Source: Desulfobacula sp.
Lineage (GTDB): Bacteria; Desulfobacterota; Desulfobacteria; Desulfobacterales; Desulfobacteraceae
Direction: 5' to 3'
NCBI RefSeq assembly: GCF_030145145.1
Contig: NZ_JAQYWD010000029.1
Coordinates: forward strand, 20,140-84,139
DNA length: 64,000 bases
Program-made: the position numbers and the translations under genes
In this document: in pieces, positions 25,918 to 34,432 of the stretch
How positions within the stretch are numbered: position 1 is the first letter of the stretch
How the letters are laid out: each line of letters begins with the position of its first letter
The notes under the pieces: generated by a model
What the model was told of the DNA's origin: nothing
The model's database searches: none
Seen by the model: the letters and a program-made list of their open reading frames with translations, nothing else

Positions 25918-26820
25918 ATGTTTGCCCGAAGACATCCCTTCCTCTTTTTTTTAATGATTGTGACAGCTTGTTTAACGATCATGTTTATTGGCGTTGTCGT
26001 TCTCGTGTCCTTCAGTTCAAAACTGTTGACCACCCAATTTTCACAACACTATACATCTGCCAACGGTAATATTGGTGTTGTGGAAATCAATGGAATGATT
26101 CTGTCTTCAAAAAAAACAATTCAGGACATCAAAACCTTTCGTGAGGATGATGCGATCAAAGCCATTATTTTACGAATTGATTCTCCGGGGGGGGGAATCG
26201 GACCCTCCCAGGAAATCTACCGGGAAATCATGAAAACCCGAAAGGATAAAAAAATCATTACGTCCATGGGATCGGTGGCTGCCTCGGGTGGATACTATAT
26301 TGCATCGGCATGTGACAAGATCGTTGCCAACCCCGGCACCATTACCGGCAGCATCGGTGTGATCATGGAATATGCCAATATCATGGAAATCGCTAAAAAG
26401 ATCGGCATATCTCCTGTTGTGATTAAAAGCGGTCAGTTCAAGGATATCGGGTCGCCTTTAAGGGATCTTAAAGAGTCTGAAAAAAAACTGCTTCAAGCCC
26501 TTGTGGATGAGCTCCATCTCCAATTTGTGACAGACGCTGCCACTGCAAGGGGTATGGACGTTGAAGCAATGGCAGTGCTGGCGGATGGAAGGGTGTATTC
26601 CGGTCAGAATGCCCTCACCTTAAAATTAATTGACCGCCTGGGGAATCTTGATGATGCCGTTCAGTTGGCAGGGGAAATGGCCAATATCCAGGGGAAATTA
26701 ACGCCGGTGTATCCCAAGGAAGACAAGATTACATTTATTAAAAAACTGGCGGACACCTTATTCAAAGATATCAATATCTCCGGCACTGTGACGGATAATC
26801 TCCGGTATATCATCAATTGA
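25918..26820 (+). CDS. sppA: Signal peptide peptidase SppA (short, 36K type)
   Basis: Membrane serine protease that clears leftover signal peptides. The 300-residue product is the half-length type of B. subtilis, with one N-terminal membrane anchor (about 9-33). The nucleophile is S123 in SVAASGG and the general base is K175 in SGQFKD; the 52-residue separation equals that of the B. subtilis Ser/Lys dyad. RIDSPGGG (about 86-93) forms the oxyanion region. ATG at 25918 follows TTAGGA. Its last 20 codons coincide with a block repeated at the 3' end of the sua5-like gene 4.5 kb away, and its C-terminus ends exactly at the edge of that block. Confidence 0.93.
   Translation: MFARRHPFLFFLMIVTACLTIMFIGVVVLVSFSSKLLTTQFSQHYTSANGNIGVVEINGMILSSKKTIQDIKTFREDDAIKAIILRIDSPGGGIGPSQEIYREIMKTRKDKKIITSMGSVAASGGYYIASACDKIVANPGTITGSIGVIMEYANIMEIAKKIGISPVVIKSGQFKDIGSPLRDLKESEKKLLQALVDELHLQFVTDAATARGMDVEAMAVLADGRVYSGQNALTLKLIDRLGNLDDAVQLAGEMANIQGKLTPVYPKEDKITFIKKLADTLFKDINISGTVTDNLRYIIN
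26758..26820. repeat. Direct repeat copy A: duplicated sppA/sua5 tail overlap
   Basis: Sixty-three bases that recur at 31325-31387 with five differences (26758, 26764, 26767, 26787 and 26819). On the plus strand it encodes the real end of SppA. On the minus strand it still reads the end of the Sua5-like protein, DDIPEIIRHSAGDIDIFE, followed by a stop. Similarity stops at the two stop codons. Confidence 0.95.
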
Positions 26821-26959
26821 TGTTAAGGCCAAAGAACATCGCAGCTTTATTTTCATTCTTTCAAGAATATTGTCGATAAAGGTCCTTTAATCGTCTTTCC
26901 GGGACGAAAGCATATCTCCCAAACAGAATATATTTATTGTTGGGCCATAAAATATGGTT

Positions 26960-26987
26960 AAAAATAGCAGGGTGCGGCTATTTTTTT
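26960..26987 (+). terminator. Probable intrinsic terminator after sppA
   Basis: AAAAATAGC (26960-26968) pairs with GCTATTTTT (26977-26985) around an 8-base loop, followed by more T. The stem is A/T-rich but the T-run is good. The remaining bases between 26821 and 27080 contain a small palindrome near 26878-26896 and no credible gene. Confidence 0.65.
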
Positions 26988-27105
26988 GAAAAGATGGGTT
27001 CAGTTAAGTTTTAATATAGTTGCTAAACTTTAAGGGTTTTGATAGCAATGAATTCCAGGTTTTGAACGGCAAAATTACACCCTTTTTTTTAAGGAGATTT
27101 TTTTT

Positions 27106-30100
27106 ATGGGAAAAATAAAACAGGTTAAAATGATGGCGAAGTTTCTACTGGTTTTGATCATCCCCATTTTTCTGGGTTCTTTACCTGCCCAGGCGCAAGA
27201 CACAGATTTGATCCGAAACGGAAATTTTTCAAGTGACCTGTCCGAGTGGATTGTTAACCCTGAAACCGGACCCGGCTGGACACCCCTGACCAGTGGTGCC
27301 ATTGACCTTCATCCCCCAACCTATGGTTACAATGGAACGGTTATTTACCAGAATCTTAATGTCACGGGGGTGGGAGGGGCAACCCTTAATTTCCAGGCCC
27401 GGCTGATCACCACAACACCCACCCTTCCTTCCGGCAATACCATTGTTTTTTACCTGACCTTTGTGGACACGGGCAATGCTGTTTCCCGGGTTAAAATCCT
27501 TTCCCCTGATAATAGTGCCATCCCCATGGATCCCAGTGATCCCGGGTCTGTTTTTACAGCATCTTACACGGTCCCAGCCAATGTCCGGAAACTTGTCAAA
27601 ATTGAAGTGGACAAGGAAAATTACGGACCTTTCGTTGTGGACGATATCTCGCTTATAACAGCGGCTGCCGTGACCATTGGCGATTTACCCCATATTTTAA
27701 GCCTGTCTTCTTCCACGGGTGATTACCAGTCCAGCCTGACCATAATGGGGACCGGCTTTGGCGCAACCTCTCCCGTGGTCAAGATCAGCGGAAGTGCCGC
27801 CGGTATAACCGTGACATCTGCGTCTGACACCAGTATTGTGGTGATGATCCAGGACCCTGCCCGGAGCGGCTCGGTCAGTGTCACTGCAGATTTTGTGGAG
27901 AGTAACATCAACCATTTGTTTGATGTCACTTCACCCAACTACACGGTGAATGGGTTGCAAAAAAAGCTCGTGGTTGTCAAGGGCCAGATCGCCGAGTTTG
28001 TTTACCGTCTTGATTTTCTCAACGGATTCACCACCCAGACGGGTGTCAATTTTACCATACAGGGCCTTCCCCCGGGAACGGGTGCAACCTTTCTGCCGAT
28101 TCCCGTAAAGAACACGGGCGGTGTAGTGCTGAAAATCAATACCGCATCGCTTTCGGCTGGTGAGTATCCATTTACCATCCAGGCCACGGATGGCGTTGTC
28201 GCAACCCGTCAGGCATCCTGCAGTCTTAAAGTGGCAGCCATTAAGGACATCCGGTTTTCTGAAACCACCTGGGACTCTGGCAGCGGAACAAACATTATCA
28301 CGTATCTGACCGACAAAACAATCTCAACCCAAGGCCAGATTACTTTGACCGTCGAAGCTGTCGACACGGATGGAACGATCTGGAGCACGTGGGGAAACGG
28401 CCCCTTAAGCTTACAGTCAGGCAACCCTGGTGTGGTCGGCGTCTATAACCGGGCATTCGGGCCTGAATTCTATGCCTTGCAGTCAGGATCATCTACCATC
28501 ACCGCCACCACCACAGATGGCTACCAGGAAACTTTTGTCATAACCGTGTCAATCCCTTCTCCATCCGTAACATTGATTTCTCTGAGTCCCCAGTCTGTGT
28601 ACAACACCAGAAAAGACCCTATTGTTTTCCAGGCTCAGGCGGATGGACCGTTGAGCTGGACCGGCTTTGATTCGTCCGGCATGATGGGATTTGATGCGGA
28701 TTTTCTTGATAAAATCAATTATGCATTAGATTATTTATCATCTTCATCAACCTTTAATTTGATCAATACGCCATCAGATTTAGGTATGGTGCTGTTCAAT
28801 ACGTCAACTGGATCAAGCAAGCGGGTTCTTCCCCTTTATCTTGTGAATGATCCGTCTCTTTCAGAACTCAAGGGTGGTGTCCGACCTTTGGATGATGCAT
28901 TTGCTGAGATGTTCACCCTTGAATTTTACGACCTGTCCAACGGAACCACCCCTGCTTTTACCCGGCAACTGTTTCTCATGCATGGCGATAAGAATTTTGA
29001 TGTGGGCGGAATTACACCGGGGACATACAAATTGCGACTCCTGGATGGAGGGGATGCATTGATGCCCCAGTGGTATCCCAATGCAGATTCTTTTTCCAAT
29101 GCGCTACCGGTAACCCTTACACCGGGCCTTACCGACAATATTTATTTTTTTAATACAGGATATCCCTCAATTTCCTTTGCAAGCTCGGTAAAAACCGGGG
29201 GCAATACTTATCCGTCAGTAGGAATCAGCGATGCCACCGTGCAGGTGGTTGAAAATTACACTGTCTATGCACAAACTTCTGCGGATGGTGATTTTCAGCT
29301 TTCCGGGATCAGAGCGGATCAAAATTTTGAATTGACCATCACCAAAAGCGGATTTACACCGGTCTACAGCGCAATATTCAACGCTAATGAAAATATTCAG
29401 ACCCTTTTGCCATACAGCCTTTTCCCTGCAGGAACGCTTTCTACCTGGGGGAATACCACCGGTAACGGCATAATACGGGGCCGGGTAAGCCGATTGAATA
29501 CTCCCGCGGATTACCTGGACGGTGCTATTGTGACCGCTGTTAATGCCGCTGATACCAATCAGACGTTTCCTACGACCTACCAGGATATGTCCGGTACTTT
29601 TGGCGGCTCGGCAACCTATGGTAACGGCATCTTTGCTGTTCTCAATGTCCCGGCCGACGTCACCGTGAAGCTGACGGTGACCAAAACAGGGTGGGGCTTT
29701 GATAAACCGTCATCCTGGGTCAAAGTTCGATCCGATGCCCTTTGCGAGACCTCTTTTTTTGGTACATCAGTGGATGAACCCGCCATTCGGAGTACCTTTG
29801 AATCTGCCATGGCTGCTTACGCAAATAATAGTCTTTCAGGGTTTATGGCTTTTGTTTCAACCGATTATCTGGATGACGGCATGACTCGCACTCAATTTGA
29901 GGCAGAGATCAGCCAGATGATCCAGGCCGGTGAAACCCTGGCCTATGTCATCCAGTCGGTTTCAGTCCAACCGGATCAGGCGGTGATGACACTTGTCTGG
30001 AACGGAGTGGAGTCTGATACGCTTTATTTCCGAAAAGAAGGCGCAAATTGGATGGTTTATGGCAATCAGCACAAGTATGAAATCATGGCATTTTCCGGTC

Positions 30101-31200
30101 ATACCCAGACCGACAACTGGGTGGAAATCATTGTCGAGGACCCTGATAGCACGATTACATCCGTCAGTGTGACCGGCCCCGGGATCACCGGTTCCATCAC
30201 CCTCAACTACGATGAAACCCACCATTCCTGGGTTTCATGGCCGACAACCGCGCCTTATACCAATTTCGGACCGGAATTCGGAACCAGTCAGCCGGCGCTG
30301 CCGCTGACGTACACACTGACCATTGTGGAAAACCAGGCGAGTACTACTGCCACTGCCACGGTGAATAATTTTGTGAATGTGTTTGCTGTGCCGTCGTATC
30401 CAGCAATCGGACAGGCCATATCAGACCTCCAGTCTTTTTCATGGACAGGGGTTGGCAGCGGTTTCAGGTACGGGGTTGAACTCAATGATTCTAACGGCGT
30501 AAGGCTCTTTGATATCCATGACATTACTGCGACATCGGTTGCATATACCGGCCAGCCACTTGTGCCCGGATCTTATTCCTACTTTCTTCAGGTTCGAGAC
30601 AATGATGAAAATTTTTCTATGATAACCGTACCTTTTATAATTAAACCGTTTAATGGAGATATTAATTATGATGGGAATGTGACACTGGCTGATGCTATCA
30701 TATCCTTAAAAGTGATGACTGGCATAAACCAGGACAACCTGTCTCTCATTGCAGAGTCTAATGGCGATGGGAAAATTGGAATTGCAGAGTCCTCGGATAT
30801 CTTGCAAAAAGCCGGCATGGTGCAGCCGGGGTCTAATCCTGTCGGTATCTGGAACGGAACCATTTCAAACAGTTCCATTGGCGGATCCGGTACCATTGAA
30901 AACTGGGAGTTCAAACAGGATCTATCCATGAGCGGGAACTGGACGTTTAACCCGGGAAATGGCGTGGCTGTTTCACTGGCCGTTGGCGGTAATTATACCT
31001 ATCCCAACAATCGGATAAATTTCACAACAGCAGGAACAGCCACCCTGTCGGGAACCGTTTCAGGGACAGCCGCATACACATTGACGGTGAAAGGACGTCT
31101 CAGTTCCGGCACAACGGCTTCTGGGACCTATGTCATTGCGTTTGATGAGCCTGGCTGGTCTGATAATAATGGAAACTGGTCGGTCACAAGAACACCTTAA
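27106..31200 (+). CDS. Large secreted multidomain beta-sandwich protein with dockerin-like repeat
   Basis: 1364 residues. A signal peptide (1-30) ends in AQA before QD. Then in order: a carbohydrate-binding-like jelly-roll domain (about 32-187, NGNFSSDLSEW start); an IPT/TIG domain (about 195-275); Ig/cadherin-like domains (about 280-490); two carboxypeptidase-regulatory-like domains (about 690-770 and 780-880); an NTF2-like domain (about 890-985); a further Ig-like pair; a dockerin-type calcium-binding segment GDINYDGNVTLADAI...SNGDGKIG (about 1183-1235); and a C-terminal lipocalin-like beta domain. No catalytic motif is seen, so adhesion or binding is the best guess. ATG at 27106 follows AAGGAG. 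It lies between two copies of a direct repeat and has its own terminators on both sides, consistent with a late insertion. Confidence 0.8.
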   Translation: MGKIKQVKMMAKFLLVLIIPIFLGSLPAQAQDTDLIRNGNFSSDLSEWIVNPETGPGWTPLTSGAIDLHPPTYGYNGTVIYQNLNVTGVGGATLNFQARLITTTPTLPSGNTIVFYLTFVDTGNAVSRVKILSPDNSAIPMDPSDPGSVFTASYTVPANVRKLVKIEVDKENYGPFVVDDISLITAAAVTIGDLPHILSLSSSTGDYQSSLTIMGTGFGATSPVVKISGSAAGITVTSASDTSIVVMIQDPARSGSVSVTADFVESNINHLFDVTSPNYTVNGLQKKLVVVKGQIAEFVYRLDFLNGFTTQTGVNFTIQGLPPGTGATFLPIPVKNTGGVVLKINTASLSAGEYPFTIQATDGVVATRQASCSLKVAAIKDIRFSETTWDSGSGTNIITYLTDKTISTQGQITLTVEAVDTDGTIWSTWGNGPLSLQSGNPGVVGVYNRAFGPEFYALQSGSSTITATTTDGYQETFVITVSIPSPSVTLISLSPQSVYNTRKDPIVFQAQADGPLSWTGFDSSGMMGFDADFLDKINYALDYLSSSSTFNLINTPSDLGMVLFNTSTGSSKRVLPLYLVNDPSLSELKGGVRPLDDAFAEMFTLEFYDLSNGTTPAFTRQLFLMHGDKNFDVGGITPGTYKLRLLDGGDALMPQWYPNADSFSNALPVTLTPGLTDNIYFFNTGYPSISFASSVKTGGNTYPSVGISDATVQVVENYTVYAQTSADGDFQLSGIRADQNFELTITKSGFTPVYSAIFNANENIQTLLPYSLFPAGTLSTWGNTTGNGIIRGRVSRLNTPADYLDGAIVTAVNAADTNQTFPTTYQDMSGTFGGSATYGNGIFAVLNVPADVTVKLTVTKTGWGFDKPSSWVKVRSDALCETSFFGTSVDEPAIRSTFESAMAAYANNSLSGFMAFVSTDYLDDGMTRTQFEAEISQMIQAGETLAYVIQSVSVQPDQAVMTLVWNGVESDTLYFRKEGANWMVYGNQHKYEIMAFSGHTQTDNWVEIIVEDPDSTITSVSVTGPGITGSITLNYDETHHSWVSWPTTAPYTNFGPEFGTSQPALPLTYTLTIVENQASTTATATVNNFVNVFAVPSYPAIGQAISDLQSFSWTGVGSGFRYGVELNDSNGVRLFDIHDITATSVAYTGQPLVPGSYSYFLQVRDNDENFSMITVPFIIKPFNGDINYDGNVTLADAIISLKVMTGINQDNLSLIAESNGDGKIGIAESSDILQKAGMVQPGSNPVGIWNGTISNSSIGGSGTIENWEFKQDLSMSGNWTFNPGNGVAVSLAVGGNYTYPNNRINFTTAGTATLSGTVSGTAAYTLTVKGRLSSGTTASGTYVIAFDEPGWSDNNGNWSVTRTP

Positions 31201-31239
31201 CCCGATATGTTAAACGGACCCGTTCTATAGATAAAAAAA

Positions 31240-31267
31240 GGGGGTGCTTTTAAAAAAAAGCACCCCC
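31240..31267. terminator. Bidirectional intrinsic terminator
   Basis: GGGGGTGCTTTT (31240-31251) and its complement (31256-31267) with an A-rich loop; an A7 tract precedes it on the plus strand and serves as T-run for minus-strand transcripts. It separates the secreted-protein gene from the convergent sua5-like gene. Confidence 0.75.
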
Positions 31268-31324
31268 TTCCCATTGGGGTATGATTATACAACCGAAAAC
31301 GGTCAGGAATTTTTTTTTCGAGTA

Positions 31325-31387
31325 CTATTCGAATATATCAATATCTCCGGCACCGTGACGGATAATCTCCGGTATATCATCAATTAA
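31325..31387. repeat. Direct repeat copy B: duplicated sppA/sua5 tail overlap
   Basis: Counterpart of 26758-26820. On the minus strand it encodes the real C-terminus of the Sua5-like protein. On the plus strand it still reads an SppA-type tail, FEYINISGTVTDNLRYIIN, followed by TAA at the position of the sppA stop. Confidence 0.95.
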
Positions 31388-31933
31388 AGAAACGACACTG
31401 GATGGTGCCCCGGGAACCGGGCCACCATCAATGACCACATCAATGATGTTGATAAAATAATCATGCAGCAGGGACGGGTCTTCAAAAACCTTGCCGTCCG
31501 GATGGGTGGCACTGGTGGAAATGATGGGGTGGCCGAGGGTACTGGCCAGTGCCAGGGCAATGGCATTGTTCGGCACCCTTATCCCGGCTGTTTTCCGTTT
31601 GGTCAGCATCATTTTCGGAACCAGTTTAGAGCCGGTTAGAACAAAGGTATAGGGACCCGGCAATAGCCGTTTCATGTTTCGGTAAGCGAAATTTGACACT
31701 TTGGCATATTTGGAAATATCCTTTAAATCAGGGCAGATAAAACTAAACGGTTTGTTTTTATCCCGTTGTTTAATCGAATAAATTTTTTCAATGGCTCGTT
31801 TGTTCATAATATCGCACCCAATGCCATAGACGGTATCGGTGGGATAGGCGATAATTCCGCCTTTTTGAATAATATCCACCACCCTTTCGATGGCCCTTTC
31901 CTGGGGATTGTACGGATTGATTTTCAGCAGCAT
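31325..31933 (-). CDS. Sua5/YciO/YrdC-family L-threonylcarbamoyladenylate synthase-like protein
   Basis: The family makes threonylcarbamoyl-AMP from threonine, bicarbonate and ATP for the t6A modification of ANN-decoding tRNAs. The 202-residue product has the KxR-type nucleotide-binding signature: GGIIAYPTDTVYGIGCD (about 30-46) and KQRDKNKPFSFICPDL (about 56-71), then LPGPYTFVLTGS (about 90), RKTAGIRVP (about 112) and STSATHPDG (about 138). It lacks the long C-terminal domain of Sua5, so it is of the YciO/YrdC size and either a true TsaC or the paralogue YciO. ATG at 31933 overlaps the end of the HD gene by ten bases. Its last 20 codons lie in the direct repeat shared with sppA. Confidence 0.88.
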   Translation of the reverse strand: MLLKINPYNPQERAIERVVDIIQKGGIIAYPTDTVYGIGCDIMNKRAIEKIYSIKQRDKNKPFSFICPDLKDISKYAKVSNFAYRNMKRLLPGPYTFVLTGSKLVPKMMLTKRKTAGIRVPNNAIALALASTLGHPIISTSATHPDGKVFEDPSLLHDYFINIIDVVIDGGPVPGAPSSVVSLIDDIPEIIRHGAGDIDIFE

Positions 31934-32541
31934 GGGTTATTTTTTATCCTGTTTGTTGTGAATGATTCGTTCAAGCCTGTTCTTTTTTGAATGTCCTGGG
32001 TGACACAGCCTGATAATTGGCTGGGTCCGATAGTGAGGTGGATAAAAATTTTATTTTCCAGGTTCACGGTGTTCCCCCACATGATCTGTATCCGGTCCCT
32101 AAACTTTTTTTTTGTGCCATATTTTATTTTGATATATTCGAGTCTTTGGGTCAATGAGACGACTTTGTCGTGCAACACCCGTTTGTCGGAATAGTTAACA
32201 ATTTCCGGTATGGTAACTGGAGAATCAAGTTCATAAGAATCCAAAATGACATGCTGGCGGATGATATCCCCGACTTCAGGATAGCCCAACTGGGTCAGTA
32301 TCTGGCCGCCGGTTTCGGCATGGTTCTCTTTTGTTTCAAAACTTCTGGTTTTTGTTATGTCATGAAGCAGTGCCGAAGACCTTGCCAGGCGGATATCAAG
32401 ATCGGCGTTTGCGTCTTTAAGGTTTTGACATAAAAATCGTGCTACATTGGAAACCATGATCGAGTGGTCGATAATATGATCCATCATTCCCATTTTTTCT
32501 ATCAGCTCAAAACATTTTTTTTCAGAGGGTATATTCATCAA
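31924..32541 (-). CDS. HD-domain phosphohydrolase-like protein
   Basis: A 205-residue cytosolic HD-superfamily protein. Likely metal ligands are H26, the H60-D61 doublet in ALLHDITK, and H97 (RQHVI), in a pattern resembling small HDIG-type phosphohydrolases. H74 in NHAETGG is also conserved-looking. The substrate is unknown; nucleotides or tRNA ends are typical of the fold. The region after about residue 160 is not recognisable and ends in a Cys pair. It starts at ATG 32541 and its 3' end overlaps the sua5-like gene by ten bases, so the two are translationally coupled. Confidence 0.8.
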   Translation of the reverse strand: MMNIPSEKKCFELIEKMGMMDHIIDHSIMVSNVARFLCQNLKDANADLDIRLARSSALLHDITKTRSFETKENHAETGGQILTQLGYPEVGDIIRQHVILDSYELDSPVTIPEIVNYSDKRVLHDKVVSLTQRLEYIKIKYGTKKKFRDRIQIMWGNTVNLENKIFIHLTIGPSQLSGCVTQDIQKRTGLNESFTTNRIKNNPCC

Positions 32542-32639
32542 TCAATCGCTTAATTGTTCAAAATAATAAAATTATATTGAAGTTATACCCCTTACTGATA
32601 TGATAGAAAAGGATTTTTTTAAAGGTGGTGATACAATTT

Positions 32640-33461
32640 ATGATGTTGAAAAAAATTATTTCAGGCGGACAAACCGGAGCGGACAGGGCAGCCCTTGATG
32701 TTGCCCTTAAATTTAATTTAGATCATGGTGGATGGATTTCAAAGGGGCGGAGAACTGAAGAAGGGCCATTACCCATGAAATATCAATTAAGGGAAATGGA
32801 ATCAACCGATTACAGGGATCGTACAAAACAGAATATTATTGATTCTAATGGTACTGTCATTCTCTCCCGGGGAAATCTTTCCGGTGGATCAAAATTGACC
32901 CAGACGTTTGCAAAAGTACTTGGCAGACCAAATTGTTTTATTGACCTGTTAAAAACAGAGGAATTTGAGGCCTCCATTATTTTAAAATCGTTTATCCTGG
33001 AAAACGGGATTCAAATTTTGAATGTGGCAGGCCCCCGGCTGAGCCACCATCCCTGGATCTACACGGATGTAAAAACGGTTCTTGAGGTCACACTTTATCA
33101 ACTTTTTTTGGATACCCGGCAGGACATGGTTATCCGTGACCACATTCCCGACGGACCGGTTAAAGCGGATTTTCCTCAAACACTGGAAGCGGCTTTTGAT
33201 CTGCTGAGGGACAGCCTGCCGCTTAAGACCCGGATTTTTATTGCAAAATCCAGCCCCCGGCAGATCCCCATGCTTTATTTTACCCTGATGGAATATGTTA
33301 GACATCGCGTGGGATTTGATACTGAAAACAAAGCACTTTTACACGCGTGTTCTGACCGGATGCAGGTGGACACCTGTGACATTGAAGATGCTGTGATGGA
33401 AATTTTAAAACGGTTTAAACAAGATCTTGAAACAGATCATTTGTTGCGGGTGATGAAATGA
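32640..33461 (+). CDS. Putative molybdenum-carrier (SLOG-like) protein with extra C-terminal domain
   Basis: Residues 1-155 match the putative molybdenum carrier family: KKIISGGQTGADRAALDVA at the N-terminus is the Rossmann-type nucleotide-binding loop, and WISKGRRTEEGPLPMKY plus ILSRGNLSGGSKLT follow. The family links to molybdenum cofactor binding by homology to a characterised algal carrier, but many bacterial members are unassigned. The C-terminal 110 residues, starting near DGPVKADFPQTLEAAFDLL, are a separate helical domain I cannot name. I start at the ATG at 32640, ten bases after AAAGGTGGTG; an in-frame GTG at 32625 lies inside that site. It overlaps the rhomboid gene by an ATGA. Confidence 0.75.
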   Translation: MMLKKIISGGQTGADRAALDVALKFNLDHGGWISKGRRTEEGPLPMKYQLREMESTDYRDRTKQNIIDSNGTVILSRGNLSGGSKLTQTFAKVLGRPNCFIDLLKTEEFEASIILKSFILENGIQILNVAGPRLSHHPWIYTDVKTVLEVTLYQLFLDTRQDMVIRDHIPDGPVKADFPQTLEAAFDLLRDSLPLKTRIFIAKSSPRQIPMLYFTLMEYVRHRVGFDTENKALLHACSDRMQVDTCDIEDAVMEILKRFKQDLETDHLLRVMK

Positions 33462-34432
33462 TTCCCATTCGAGATACCCAGCCATCCAATACTGTGCCGG
33501 TGGTGACGTATTCTCTCATGGGCATCCATTTGCTGGTGTTTTTGCTGCAGCTTCAAGTCGGATTAACGGATAACGTCTTTTTTTATCTTTACGGATTGGT
33601 TCCGGCGAAATATACCGTTCCCGAGGTATCCAGGCATTTTACAGTCATTAACCAGGTGTTTTCCCTTTTGTCGTATATGTTTTTACATGGCGGGTTTTTC
33701 CATTTTTTAGGAAATATGTGGTTCCTGTATGTTTTCGGGGATAATGTTGAAGAACATTTTGGTGCGTTAAGATTTCTCGGGTTTTATCTGATGTGCGGGA
33801 TTATTTCCGGCGGGTGTCATTTTTTATTGAACCCTGTATCCATGGTCCCCACCATTGGCGCCAGTGGCGCCATTGCCGGTGTGATGGGGGCTTATTTTCT
33901 GCTGTTTCCAAAATCGCGGATTTTAACGGTTATCCCCATCATCATCATCCCCTGGTTTGTTGAAATTCCCGCATTTATTTTTCTGGGCATCTGGTTCTTA
34001 ATCCAGTTTTTAAATGCAGCCGGCAGCAGTGCGGGATCGGGTATTGCCTGGTGGGCCCATATCGGTGGATTTGTGGCCGGCCTCCTATTGGTCAAGGTGA
34101 ACGAAAAATTGCCGGAAACCGGCATCCGGAAGAAGATCCGTCCGTTTACCATGAAAAAGCATACCCCGAGACTTCAGATGATTGTGACATCCGGCAGCCC
34201 GGATAGCCTGGATCTTTACGGGAATATTGACATTACCTCCCTTGAAGCCATTACCGGTGCCAATAAAATGGTGACCATTCCCTGGGGATTTTATAAGCCC
34301 CTTTACAAGGTCAGAATTCCTCCCGGGGTGAAACAGGGAACCCGGTTACGGCTTTCAAATATGGGGAAATCCATTGCCGGGGGTGTCAAAGGAGACATGT
34401 ATCTGGCGGTGAATATCAAAAATGCGATTTAA
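33458..34432 (+). CDS. Rhomboid protease fused to DnaJ C-terminal-like domain
   Basis: Residues 1-220 are a six-helix rhomboid intramembrane serine protease: the HFLGNMW segment (H82, N86), the nucleophile S136 in GASGAIAG and the partner H201 in WWAHIGGF are all present, so it should be active. Residues about 238-324 differ from a normal rhomboid tail and resemble the client-binding C-terminal domain of DnaJ: DLYGNIDITSLEAITGANK, VRIPPGVKQGTRLRLSNMG and KGDMYLAVNI line up with that fold. This would place a substrate-binding module on the cytosolic face. ATG at 33458 overlaps the stop of the previous gene and its 3' end overlaps ydbH by 11 bases. Confidence 0.82.
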   Translation: MIPIRDTQPSNTVPVVTYSLMGIHLLVFLLQLQVGLTDNVFFYLYGLVPAKYTVPEVSRHFTVINQVFSLLSYMFLHGGFFHFLGNMWFLYVFGDNVEEHFGALRFLGFYLMCGIISGGCHFLLNPVSMVPTIGASGAIAGVMGAYFLLFPKSRILTVIPIIIIPWFVEIPAFIFLGIWFLIQFLNAAGSSAGSGIAWWAHIGGFVAGLLLVKVNEKLPETGIRKKIRPFTMKKHTPRLQMIVTSGSPDSLDLYGNIDITSLEAITGANKMVTIPWGFYKPLYKVRIPPGVKQGTRLRLSNMGKSIAGGVKGDMYLAVNIKNAI

